64,000 nucleotides of DNA from Microglena sp. YARC. Lineage: Eukaryota > Chlorophyta > Chlorophyceae > Chlamydomonadales > Chlamydomonadaceae. Shown here piece by piece: positions 31,401 to 40,932 of this stretch (position 1 is the stretch's first letter; each line of letters opens with the position of its first letter). The notes under the pieces were generated by a model. It worked only from the letters and a program-made list of their open reading frames with translations, searched no databases and was not told the origin of the DNA. A program made the translations under genes and the position numbers. The DNA lies in contig CM039464.1 of assembly GCA_022414725.1 (NCBI GenBank), positions 22,408,980-22,472,979 of the forward strand. The letters are read 5' to 3'.

Positions 31401-34048
31401 ACCAGGTCGTGGTATGAGTAGATGTCCAGGTCGTGAAAAGGAGTCATGAGTGAGATAGGGATTGCCTGTGGTGGAAGAGGGAGAGAGTGTATGTGAAGTT
31501 TGTCAAGAAGTTCTGTGTCATTCCAAGAAATTGTTATGTCAGATTTTTTAATAATTTCCAGCTGGCGGGCTAGGGACATATATTTAAGTTGCTTGCTGGA
31601 GAGAGAGAGAGGATCTAGAGTGGTCATGGTGAAGGTTGATTTGTCAAGAAGAGCCCTGGTGAGAATTCCCAGGTGACCTTGGTCGTTCATGGACTGGGTG
31701 AGGGCTGTCGCAGTAATCTGAGTATATTCAGTGAGTAGAGAGGGCACCCCTAGTCCTGCCTCTGTTTTAGGGAGGTGGAGTGCTCTTGTCGGAAAGGATC
31801 TAGGAAGGGTGCAGCAGAGTTTAACTGTTTTTAATACTGCTCTGTCAATGACATGAATGTCGGTTAGTGAGAAGGGAGCCACTATCATAGGATATTTCAT
31901 AGCTGCTCTGACACATTGTGAGATTATTCGTAGACATTGGGTGGGGGTTGCCCTATTTTTAGCTTTAGTAAGGATACTCAAGCCTTTGTTGTGGATGGTT
32001 TCAATAGTAGAGTGGAGTTGAGTTTTCCAATTTAAGGTAAGTGAGATGTGAACCCCCAGGTATTTATAGGCTTGGTCTGGCGGCTGGTAGGTAGCATAGG
32101 AATTTCCTAAAGGAATTTCTTCTAGCCTTTGTTTGAGAGTGTTGTTGTAAGTAGGTTGTGAGGGGTGTGATTTGTGGAGTATGCCGCTAACCACACATTT
32201 AGTGGCATTAAGGGGGATGCCCGACCAGATACTAAAAGTTTGAACTTTACCACATTGAATGCAAAGGTCCTCTGAGCTGCCGGTTAGGACGGCAGTGTCG
32301 TCAGCATACCCCAGGCTGCTAGTGTGGTTTTCATCTGCTGTTGTGGGGGGTAGGGATGCTGCTCTGTATCCTCGTCCTCCAGAACGGAGCCATCTGTGTA
32401 GGGGTTCTGGAAAAATAATGAAGAGTAAGGGGGAGAGAGTGTCTCCCTGGATAGTGCCCCTAGTGATGGGGATAGGGGAGCCAGATGTGTTGTTGAGGAG
32501 GATATGTGTAGTAGAGTTTGTGTAAATTCCTTTAATTGTATCTATAGTGTCATGGGTATAGCCCAAGTTGTGCATAATGCAGAGAAGTTTTTGGTGATCA
32601 ATCGTGTTGAAGGCAGAGCTTAAGTCAAAGTAGGCAGCATAAAGGTCCTAGTGGAAGAGGGCAGCATCCTCAATGTTGTGGAGTAGGGTCAGGAGTTGTC
32701 TATAGGTACTTTTGTCTTTTCTGAAACCCTCCTGGCAGGCACTAAGAATGTGATTGGTTTCAGAGTAGGTAGTAATAGTGTTGGTAACAAGGGAGGTCCA
32801 GAGTTTGGCTACAGCATTGTTAAGGCCTATTGGCCTGTAATTTTGAGGTAAGCAGGGATCTGATTTTTTGTAGAGCATGACTGTGTGGGAGATTTTCCAG
32901 CAGTCTGGTGTTTCTCCCAGGATCCATACTAGCTGCATGAGTTTGTGTATGGTGAGGTGCATTTCCTGTGGGAGGCACATAAGTAGTTCATTAGGTATGC
33001 CGTCTGGGCCTGTGGCTTTGTTGGTGGAGAGTTTCCTGATGCAGTCATCATAGGTGGTTGAGGAGGAGAGATAGGTGTACGAGGAGGCAGTGGTTTGTAT
33101 GGAGTTGGCTGGAGTTTCAAGGTGGTATTTGTCTGTGTGTGTTTCCCATGGAGGGGGAGTGGCATGTCGGGTATAATCATCTGAGATGGGTGGTGTGGGA
33201 GGTGACATAAGTTTACCCATGTGTTTGGTCAAAACTTCCAGGAGACCCTGGGTACTGGTGCTAAGTGTGTTCGAGGATGCGTCCAGTAGGGCAGTGGGTG
33301 TGTGTGTGTAATTTTCAGGAGAGAAAATATACCTGTGAGTTTGTCGTGCCTGTGTGCTGAGGCGGCGTCTGAATTTCTTGATGGAGGCAGTTGCTCTCTC
33401 CTCTTTGAGTGCAGCCTGCATGTGACGTAGTTCTGTAATACTTTGTTGAACATCAGCAGTTAGAGAGAGGCAGTAGTCTGGGAGTAGTAAGTTTTGTAGG
33501 TGTTGTTGTATTTTAATTTTAGTGGTAGGTGAGTATGTACCTGCCGTATGAGGTGCGCTTCTGAGCTCCATGTATTGTTGTTCGTCAAGGTGGGTGGAGG
33601 CTGTTCGATGTGCTTTAATGTGTTTAATATGGTATTTAAGACGTCTGTAAGTTTTAGCAGTTTGTCTGGGCAAGAAAATGCCTGGTGTGCTAGACTTAGT
33701 GGGGCAGATGTCAGTCATGATGGAAAGAGCTTGGTGTAGAGTGATCATGAGATGATCTGCCATGCTGTTAAGATTTTCTGGCATGGTGGCTGTGAGTTCT
33801 TGTCTAATAGATTGGATGTGTGCAGATGTTTGATCTTCTCCCAGTAAAGTTTGTGCTATAGTCCAGGCTTTATTTATGTTGATGTGGCTGTGTTGAAATT
33901 GATGGAGAAATTTATTTGAGATTGCCTCTTTGGCTTTGGCCATGTCCTGTTGCTTGAGAGGGAGTTGCAGTTGGGGTGTTGGATTGTGAGGTGGTGTGTC
34001 AAGGTTGGGAGGAGGAAAGAGAGAGGAGGTAATTTGTTGTTCCAGGGG
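28405..34048 (-). pseudogene. Dualen-like ORF2 middle part: reverse transcriptase, RNase H, CCHC finger
   Basis: One frame, interrupted only by three TAG codons. The reverse transcriptase has NKATGPDGIPNELL and QNYRPIGLNN. After TAG 32648 come FDLSSAFNTIDH (32594-32629), TIQGDTLSPLLF and the catalytic YADD (32297-32308). A region of about 430 residues (29576-30877) of unknown function follows. RNase H I has its acidic residues in VYTDGS (near 29350), NNRAEL (29215), LHTDSL (29149) and GNDRAD (28969). The CX2CX8HX4C finger CLICHTCEDGAGHILAGC is at 28496-28549. The first TAG falls between conserved RT motifs, so it must destroy function if read as stop. Confidence 0.9.
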
Positions 34049-36686
34049 TCAAGTGGTCAAGTGTGTCTCCCATTTGGTGTGTGGTTTCTGTCACCATGGT
34101 TGCAGGTGGGGGGTTGATGAGAATGATGTCATCTATCCTGCTGCTGTAGGAGGTGTTGTCTGAGTAAGTTTGGGGACGTGGAGATGTTTGGATGTGAATT
34201 GAATATTTATTAAGATGCTGGTAGTGAGGCTGATCCTCCAGGTGATGGACTGTGTTGCTTCTATCAGTAAGGTAGTAGGCTGCATTCCAGTCTCCCCCTG
34301 CAATATAGTGGTGAGAGGGGTTCTGGGATATGATGTAGTGGATGTGTTCATAGATGCGGGCTCTTTTGGCAGGATCATTGCAGGGCATGTAGACACCTAG
34401 GATGTGAGTGATGTTGTTAATAGTTTGATGAGTGAGATGACCAGCTATGTCAGTGGGGATTTCATGTTTAATGAGGTGTGCAGTGAGAGTCTTTTTGATA
34501 AGTGTGATGACTCCAGCTGAGCGGGTAACAATGTTGTCTGCATTGGTAGCTTGCTTAATGGTTTTGCTGCTGTGATGAAAGTGGTAGTCAGAGAGGTCTT
34601 GTTTGATCATATTAATTATGCCTGTATTGTTGGAGGTGAGTTTTGTTTCGGTGAGAATAGCAATGTCTGGCTCATTAGTTCGAATATGGTCGTAGAGTGT
34701 TTCCCAGGATGAGAAGATGCCTCTGCAGTTGGAAGTGATAATGTTAGTGAGATAGAGTGCAGTTTGCTGTTGTTGAACAGGATGTGGAGTAGTATGAGTA
34801 ATTTTAAGTCTTTTCGTTGGGAGGGTTTTGGTGGTGAGTCTGGAAGGAGCAGGTTTCTTGGTAGGAGGTTCTGCCCCAAAAATTCTGCACTGACGGAACT
34901 TAGTGAAGTCAGGAAGGACAACTTTGCTAGGTATAGGGAGAGGTGTGTTGTGCATCTGGTGTGTGCAGGTGTGTGAGCGTTTTGTAGTTAAATTATTTTT
35001 CTTTGCAGGAGATGTTTTTTGTTTTGATTTGGGAGGTTCCTCATCGTCAGAGACTAAGTAAATAGTTTCTGTGAGGTCTTTTTGATTTAAAGAGGGAGAA
35101 TCTATGGGATCTTCTTGATCTGATAAGGTGGAGTCTAGGAGATCTGAGAAAGTTAGATCTGAGAAGTTATCCTGATCTGGTAAGTTGTGATCTGTGAGTT
35201 CTGCAGACCCTGGGGAAGTTATGTAATCCATACTGTGGGGAGAGTCAGGATGGTTATGAGTGGGTGTGGTGTTACTAGTAGAGGGGATCATGTCAACAGT
35301 CTCCCTAATAGGGTGGCCTGGTGTGTGGTTAATTTCTGGTTGAAAAGGGTGTGAAAGGAAGGAGAGCGATGTTTTGGTAAGAGTGTAGATGTGCCCTCGG
35401 AGTTTTATCCAATCTTGTGAGTGGAGAAGACTAGGGCCGTTGTGTTCAGAGTTCATGTCCCACCACTTACCATTAATTTGCTTAATGGTGATAGCATGTC
35501 CATATCCACAGTTGTAGTGGAGGATAAACCTTGAGCAGCTCGGAGGAAGCCGAGATAAAATTTGCTGTTTAGTGCTGCCAGGCATAATTCCTGCAGAGTA
35601 ATTCTCAGATGTGTCTTCAGTTATTGGTGTAGTAGGGGGAGGATGAGATGGAGTATATGTTTGTGAGTTCCTGTGGCCAGTGAGAGAGCCTAAGTGAGAT
35701 TTCCTGTTAGCCAGGTAATAGTTGACTAAAGGGATAGTGTAGTTACCGGTTAGTTTGTTGAAATAGCAACGTTCTAGGTCCCACTCATGTTGAGTGTAGT
35801 TAGTGACGTGTGTGTTGAGATTTATGGAGAACTGTAGGACCTCTTTGTAGTCCAGGGCCTTGTATCCGAGGTAGGCGTTAATAGAATGAACTTGACAGTG
35901 ACAGTCTATTTGGGGTTCCCAATAGCTAGAGCTGTTTACAGGAGTGGAACGAAGTCTGGAAGTAGGTCTACCTCCCCTAGGAGCTAAATCCCAGGTGGGA
36001 TGAGTCAAGGTTCTAAAGTCCTGAGTACAGGATTTCCTATTAGGTTCACAGCTAGAATTCTGCTTTGCAGAGGAATTAAGAGGAAGGAAGCTGTTCACGA
36101 TTGACTTATCAATAGTGGGTATACTCTGTACTGTTGTCAATAGCTTGGTACACCCTATGATCCAACAAGTAGCCATAAGGAGAGGAACAATCAGAAGAGT
36201 GCTATAAAGGTCTATGACTAAAAAGCAGGGGATCATAAAGGGTGCACAATAAATCCCTATGGCTTCTTCCAGACCGTCTTCTTGGTCATCTCCTTCCACT
36301 GGTTGTTGGGAGCTGGCTGTCTCCTGGGCTGGCTGGGTCCAGCTGCTGGGGCAGGGGTGGCTGCCTGTGAAATTAAAATTATAGTTATGTAGCTGCTGGC
36401 TGTCAAAACGGGAACTGCAGGGGGAGAGGTTTTTAGAGTGGTTTACCTGAAGGGGGGTGTAAGTCTGGAGCAGTTCCATCCACGTGGTAGGACCTTCCGG
36501 GTTAGGAGCAAGTCCAATCCCTGGGTGGAGAGCAAGGTCAAGCTCAGCGTTAGCCGTGGGCCATGGGGCAGGCATTCCATAGGGCTTGGCTTTGGCCAGG
36601 GAGGAGAAGGCATGGAAGAACCTAGTCACATTCTGCCCATAGGAGGAGATGTCGAGGCGATTCTGAATCTCCTTCCAGCTGGCCAA
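34049..36686 (-). pseudogene. Dualen-like ORF2 N-terminal part: Josephin-like protease and APE endonuclease
   Basis: 895 codons, open (the last few past 34048 are out of frame); the first in-frame start-like codon is TTG 36686, and the frame is open further upstream, overlapping the end of ORF1, so entry by frameshift from ORF1 is likely. Residues 143-182 are strongly hydrophobic (two possible membrane helices). Residues 257-412 hold Gln259, Cys264, His397 and Asn412 in EPQIDCHCQVHSIN and GHAITIKQINGKWWDMNSE, the Josephin arrangement. Residues 541-550 (TIYLVSDDEE) resemble a SUMO-interaction motif, followed by basic sequence. Residues 645-880 are an APE-type endonuclease: ILTETK (Glu680), GGDWNA (Asp799, Asn801), SRIDDI and a final LDH. 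A frameshift after His878 joins the reverse transcriptase frame. Confidence 0.85.
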
Positions 36687-36708
36687 GTCAGCACCAAAAT
36701 TGGTAGGG

Positions 36709-39444
36709 TCAAGGGGGACAACCCTGCCAGTGCAGTCTCAGAGGGATGAGCTCCCTGGTGTACAGTGCGTGCTCTAGGGCAGTAGCCTGATCCCTGGTTT
36801 CAGCATTCCAATAGGAGAGGGAGAAGTGGTCCAGGTTGTCAACCGTGGAGTCACAGCACTGCTTGTTGTCCATGAGGTCAATGGTTGCCTTGCACAGCCG
36901 ATTCACCTCCGTGGTGAAGTCCATCATGCATCTGAGGGCAGTGTTGGCCTCAGTCTTCAGAATCAAGGAAGAGTTGCAGACATCAGAAGGAATCTTGGAG
37001 TGAGTGAAATAGGCAGAGAAGTGCATGTTGGAGATGTAGAGGGGAAGGAAGGATTCAAAGTGTTCCTTGTCCTCTTGAGTTGCGAAGTGCAACTCTTCAG
37101 TAACCCTGCCGTCTCTCCCAGTCTTCGAGTATCTGAAGTTGAGAAGCCTAAGGGCCGACACTTGGTCCTCACATTCCTCAAACTCTGCAGCCATGCGCAG
37201 GATGTTCTCCAGCTTGGGAAACCATGCTGGCTTCTCAGGCTGGGACCTCCAGTTGGTTTTAAGGTAGTGACCCTGCTGCTCCATGATCCAAGCAAATGAA
37301 GTGAAGTCAGTTTCTTCAGGAAAGGGGTGGTGTGGGAGTAGGTGGGGTTCCATTTGAGGCTCAGTCTTCTGCCTTTTAGAGCCATCGGACTGATCTTCAT
37401 GGTCAGTCATAGTGGAGTCGCTGCCTTCTGCTACGGGATTGGGGAAGATGTAGGGAATCTCCCTCAGGTTTGAGTTAGCAGTATCCAGCCCGTCCTGGGC
37501 ACTGGATCTCCCTGTTTGGCTGCTGCCAGGGGGGTTAGCTGTACAGATCCTGGTACCACCGATGGTAGACAGGATGGTTGGTCCAACCAGCATGGAGATA
37601 GCACATTGCCGGTTGTGCCAGTTGATCTTAGATGAAGGATCTGAGGGGAGGTAAGGGTGGAGGAGAGAGTCCTCCTCACTGCAGAAGTGCGTCTTGCAGT
37701 TCATGATGTATTGGTTGGTTACCCGTGGAGTGGTGATCCTGGGAACCCCCTTCTCCAGCTTGTTGACTGTAGAGAGGACTGCAAAGTTGGTAAAGTCCTC
37801 CATGATAGCCAGGCCAGCCAGGGACAGCCTGTCGTTGTCAGCAAACAGCTTGATTGACCAAATTGGTGGCTTTCCAGGCAGGGAGGTGTTAGTAACTTGG
37901 TCCTTACTTACTCCACTTTTGAAAAGACCGTCCTGGGGTCTGTTCGCGATGATCTCGCGCATGATCCGGACCACCGCAGCTGCGTCAGTGCACGGGTGTG
38001 CGCCGGCAGGAAAGGTCAGAGATTGGGGTGTAGAGAGGGGACCTCCAGCAAGAATGCTAGGGTCTCGTCCATAGATGCCACTAAGTGTTAGCTCATAGAA
38101 CTCCTCATTGTCGGTGGTGTTGTGCACCGGGAGGATCTTGTATTTGGAGAGCGTGTCAGCAAAAGGATCAAGATGCTGGAAGTTTGACTCTCCAAGGGGG
38201 GACGGAGGTTGGGGGGAGGACTTGAGTCTCTCAGCGATTAGCTGGATGTCCCTCGCTGGCTTGATGTATTTAGCACGGTAGGGAGGAGTGGACATCGGCT
38301 TCTCTTCGCTGTTGTAGATCTCTTCACCCTTGGAACGGATGGTGAAGCGATGGGCGATAAGGGCTGCAGGGGGGTTCGAAATTGCGTTAGTTTTGCAGAG
38401 GATGAGAGAAGAGTTGTAGGACACAGTTGTCCAAGGTTGATTGTAAAGTTGGTTGTAAGCATAAGGGCTTGTAGCTTCATCATTGATTAGAGTTGTCGAG
38501 GACGACAATGCCATGAAGGGCACAACGGGGCTTGCACCCACGCCATGGGAGGCTGTATTAATCGTCAGAGACGATGATGCCACGAGGGGCACATTGGGAC
38601 TTGCACCCACGCCATGGAAGGCTGTATTAATCGTTAGAGACGACAATGCCACGAGGGGCATATCGGGACTTGCACCCACGCCGCGAGGGGCGGTATTAGT
38701 AGCTGTGAGAGGCTTAGAGAATATGGGGTTTCGAAGATGGCCAGTGGGTGTAGTGTTGAGATGTTTGCAGTGTATAAGGTAGTGCGGTGTGGTAGCCAGG
38801 GGAACGAGGTGTGCGGCGGTGTGGTGAGAAGGTGGGAAAGCGAGGCGGGATTTAGCAGCCTGTTTCTCGCAGCGGTTCGATTTCCTATCGATCTTACCTT
38901 GTTGCACCCTGTTTTGTTGAGCTCCCATTGAATACATGCTGGTGGCTGGGTAAGTGTTAGGTGCGAAGAAAGATAGGGGAGTGCAGAGAGAGGCTGTTGA
39001 AGCGGCGGTGATATTCAAACGGTTGACGAAAAGAAGGATAATGATAAGGTGAATGCCAGAGTTTGCGGTAGGAAGATTTCGTCTGTCTTGTTTGTTCCAT
39101 ATATTTTTTGATTGGGTAGGGTTTGGATGATTTTTAGGTTTGGCAGAACTTGGTTCAGCGTGAGTCCCAGGTAGATCCTTGGCGCTTTTGCTCTCTGCCC
39201 GGAAGCTGCCTGTAGGATCTTGTTGTCCAGGTTGTCCATTGAAAGGTGGGGATATTTTAATTTTGGGGTGATCTGTCACTTTCGCAGATTTGGTATTGAG
39301 TTTGTGGACAGGGTTCCAAGCACTGGTGTTGGGGGCTTCGCGTTCCCCTACCTCCCTCCTGCGGGCAATCTGCGTTTGGACTTCTCCAAGGTGCTTCTTG
39401 CCCGGAATCGGGATGCTTGGTCGCCGGCAGTTGTTATTGATCAT
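36709..39444 (-). CDS. Dualen-like ORF1 protein
   Basis: About 911 residues from the first ATG (39444); the frame is open to 39501 but starts there with TTG after a stop. ORF1 proteins of non-LTR elements usually bind element RNA. No RRM, CCHC or esterase domain is recognisable. Visible features are a basic N-terminal third, a hydrophobic stretch (HLIIILLFVNRLNI), three 23-residue repeats of the form GVGASP-PLVALSSLTINTA, and a C-terminal part rich in aromatic and acidic residues. It ends at TGA 36709 and overlaps the open ORF2 frame. No internal stop was found, so this half is better preserved than ORF2. Confidence 0.7.
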   Translation of the reverse strand: MINNNCRRPSIPIPGKKHLGEVQTQIARRREVGEREAPNTSAWNPVHKLNTKSAKVTDHPKIKISPPFNGQPGQQDPTGSFRAESKSAKDLPGTHAEPSSAKPKNHPNPTQSKNIWNKQDRRNLPTANSGIHLIIILLFVNRLNITAASTASLCTPLSFFAPNTYPATSMYSMGAQQNRVQQGKIDRKSNRCEKQAAKSRLAFPPSHHTAAHLVPLATTPHYLIHCKHLNTTPTGHLRNPIFSKPLTATNTAPRGVGASPDMPLVALSSLTINTAFHGVGASPNVPLVASSSLTINTASHGVGASPVVPFMALSSSTTLINDEATSPYAYNQLYNQPWTTVSYNSSLILCKTNAISNPPAALIAHRFTIRSKGEEIYNSEEKPMSTPPYRAKYIKPARDIQLIAERLKSSPQPPSPLGESNFQHLDPFADTLSKYKILPVHNTTDNEEFYELTLSGIYGRDPSILAGGPLSTPQSLTFPAGAHPCTDAAAVVRIMREIIANRPQDGLFKSGVSKDQVTNTSLPGKPPIWSIKLFADNDRLSLAGLAIMEDFTNFAVLSTVNKLEKGVPRITTPRVTNQYIMNCKTHFCSEEDSLLHPYLPSDPSSKINWHNRQCAISMLVGPTILSTIGGTRICTANPPGSSQTGRSSAQDGLDTANSNLREIPYIFPNPVAEGSDSTMTDHEDQSDGSKRQKTEPQMEPHLLPHHPFPEETDFTSFAWIMEQQGHYLKTNWRSQPEKPAWFPKLENILRMAAEFEECEDQVSALRLLNFRYSKTGRDGRVTEELHFATQEDKEHFESFLPLYISNMHFSAYFTHSKIPSDVCNSSLILKTEANTALRCMMDFTTEVNRLCKATIDLMDNKQCCDSTVDNLDHFSLSYWNAETRDQATALEHALYTRELIPLRLHWQGCPP
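38501..38707 (-). repeat. Three 69-bp in-frame repeats within ORF1
   Basis: Units begin near 38501, 38570 and 38639, exactly 69 bp apart, each containing GGGGCTTGCACCCACGCC or a close variant. The length is a multiple of three, so each adds 23 residues without breaking the frame. Confidence 0.9.
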
Positions 39445-39642
39445 TGGGGAGGAGAGGGGGGTTAGAGAATTCGGCAAATCTGGTTTGAGTGGACATCTCA
39501 AATCAGGAAAGTGCGCGAATTGATGATCATTGCAAAGCCTAGCGTCGTCGCATCCCGATTCCAGTCTCCGCTTATGCGGAGGAGAAGTAGCGCCTACGAA
39601 ATGTGCTTCGGAAAAAGTGACCTGTCAAATCGTATTAGTAAG
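39445..39642 (-). other. 5' untranslated region of the Dualen-like element
   Basis: The 5' end is fixed by the target duplication starting at 39643. An internal promoter would be expected here, but no motif can be assigned. Confidence 0.5.
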
Positions 39643-39656
39643 TCTCAATAGGTCCA
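39643..39656. repeat. 14-bp target-site duplication, right
   Basis: TCTCAATAGGTCCA, identical to 27629-27642. Confidence 0.9.
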
Positions 39657-40440
39657 TTTAATCTGTGGGTATGACACATGGAAATCAGAGAAACCAAAGC
39701 ATAATGTTTTATGCGTCAGGACACATTCCCAATAATACATATATCGGTGTGTGAAAAAAGCATATGGCTCTGCTCATGGGCTCAATCAAAGCATGCCTTA
39801 AAATCTGGGTGCTTGCCAGGCGTATTGATCAGGGAGTCTAAGGGGTGCATGCCACAGGGCAGGAGACACATACAGTCTGGAAGTGCTCAGAGAGACATGG
39901 TGTGCTAAACCAATAGCAGGGGTGCGGAAGCATACGGCTCAACTATAAGATAGCCCAAACTCAAATGATCCAGGCATACACAAAACTCTGGTTTAATTTG
40001 AGGCAAGGTGTGTGCCTATTTGGCCAAACGTTAAATATTGTATGTATTTTCAGAATTCTTTTTTAATTTTGTTCTGACTTTAAAACAGATTCCTTTAGAT
40101 GCTTGAAGGATACTGATGTAAGCATGCATATGATGTTGTTGTTGTTTGGATGGGGGCCTGAGCCGACTTAAGGTTTTACCAACCAGAGGTGAACACATAA
40201 GTACCCAAATCGGTTGTAGAGGCTGTGGGCCACATCACATATAATCCTTTGAGACTAGAGCTAGCGTTCGGAGACTTACCCTTTGAGGAAAATCATTATT
40301 GTAGTTAAAACATAGAATTACAAACGTCTTTCAGGTCTGTTCAAGTGTTCAGTCCCTTGAATGCACCCCTCTACACTTGGGTGAATGCTGGTTTGTCTAT
40401 CTATGGCAACATAACTTGATTACAAAACTGACTTGTAACG
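39657..40440. other. Intergenic stretch without recognisable gene
   Basis: Starts in a short tandem target repeat (GAAACCAAAGCATA occurs near 39691 and again left of the element near 27587). The rest is moderately AT-rich, with no conserved frame seen. Confidence 0.5.
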
Positions 40441-40790
40441 TGATGATGGTTATCTATTTGATGATAATGACAATGATAATGATAATGATAATGACAATGA
40501 TGGTGATGGTGATGGCGGTGGCGGTGGCGATGGCGATGGCCGTGACGGTGGCGGTGGCGGTGGCGGTGGCGGTGGCGGTGGCGGTGGCGGTGGCGGTGGC
40601 GGTGGCGGTGGCGGTGGCGGTGGCGGTGGCGGTGGCGGTGGCGGTGGCGGTGGCAGTGGCGATGATAGTGATGATAGTGATGAATAGATGATGGTGATGA
40701 TAGTGATGATAGTGATGATGGTGATGATGGTGATGATGGTGATGTTGCTGCTGCTGCTGCTGCTGATGATGATGATGATGTTATTCCTGG
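40441..40790. repeat. GATGGT/GGTGGC microsatellite upstream of BTB copy 3
   Basis: Runs of GATAAT, GATGGT, then a long GGTGGC array (about 40512-40660), then GATGAT, GCTGCT and GATGAT. Translations give poly-Asp, Val-Ala or His-Arg repeats on either strand, which are trivial. Regular GG pairs could fold as two-layer G-quadruplexes. It parallels 1-660 upstream of copy 1. Confidence 0.9.
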
Positions 40791-40932
40791 TGCCCAACTG
40801 GACTCCAAATGTGCCCGCGGCTTGACAGATTCAAGGGGGACTTATGTACCTCACGAAACGTTTGGGGTTCTGTATCTCATATATGCACCTTCTATATCAA
40901 AACAGGCATTCTGTTATCTCCACTATATAGTC

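Larger units (their letters stand above)
27643..39642 (-). mobile_element. Full-length Dualen/RandI-like non-LTR retrotransposon with two endonucleases
   Basis: A 12.0 kb element bracketed by a 14-bp target duplication, so both ends are defined. Coding order on the minus strand: ORF1, then a long ORF2 with a hydrophobic segment, a Josephin-like protease, an APE endonuclease, reverse transcriptase, RNase H, a CCHC finger and a restriction-like endonuclease. Having both APE and restriction-like endonucleases is the hallmark of the Dualen/RandI clade known from Chlamydomonas. The 3' end is a short ATTGAA repeat (27643-27664) rather than poly(A). ORF2 has three in-frame TAGs (32648-32650, 30959-30961, 29576-29578) and frameshifts near 34048 and 28405, so this copy is probably inactive although long parts remain open. 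Confidence 0.92.

Noticed and set aside
40401..40808. His-Arg-rich and poly-Pro frames antisense to the GGTGGC tract
   Set aside because: Pure microsatellite translation with no conserved flanks.
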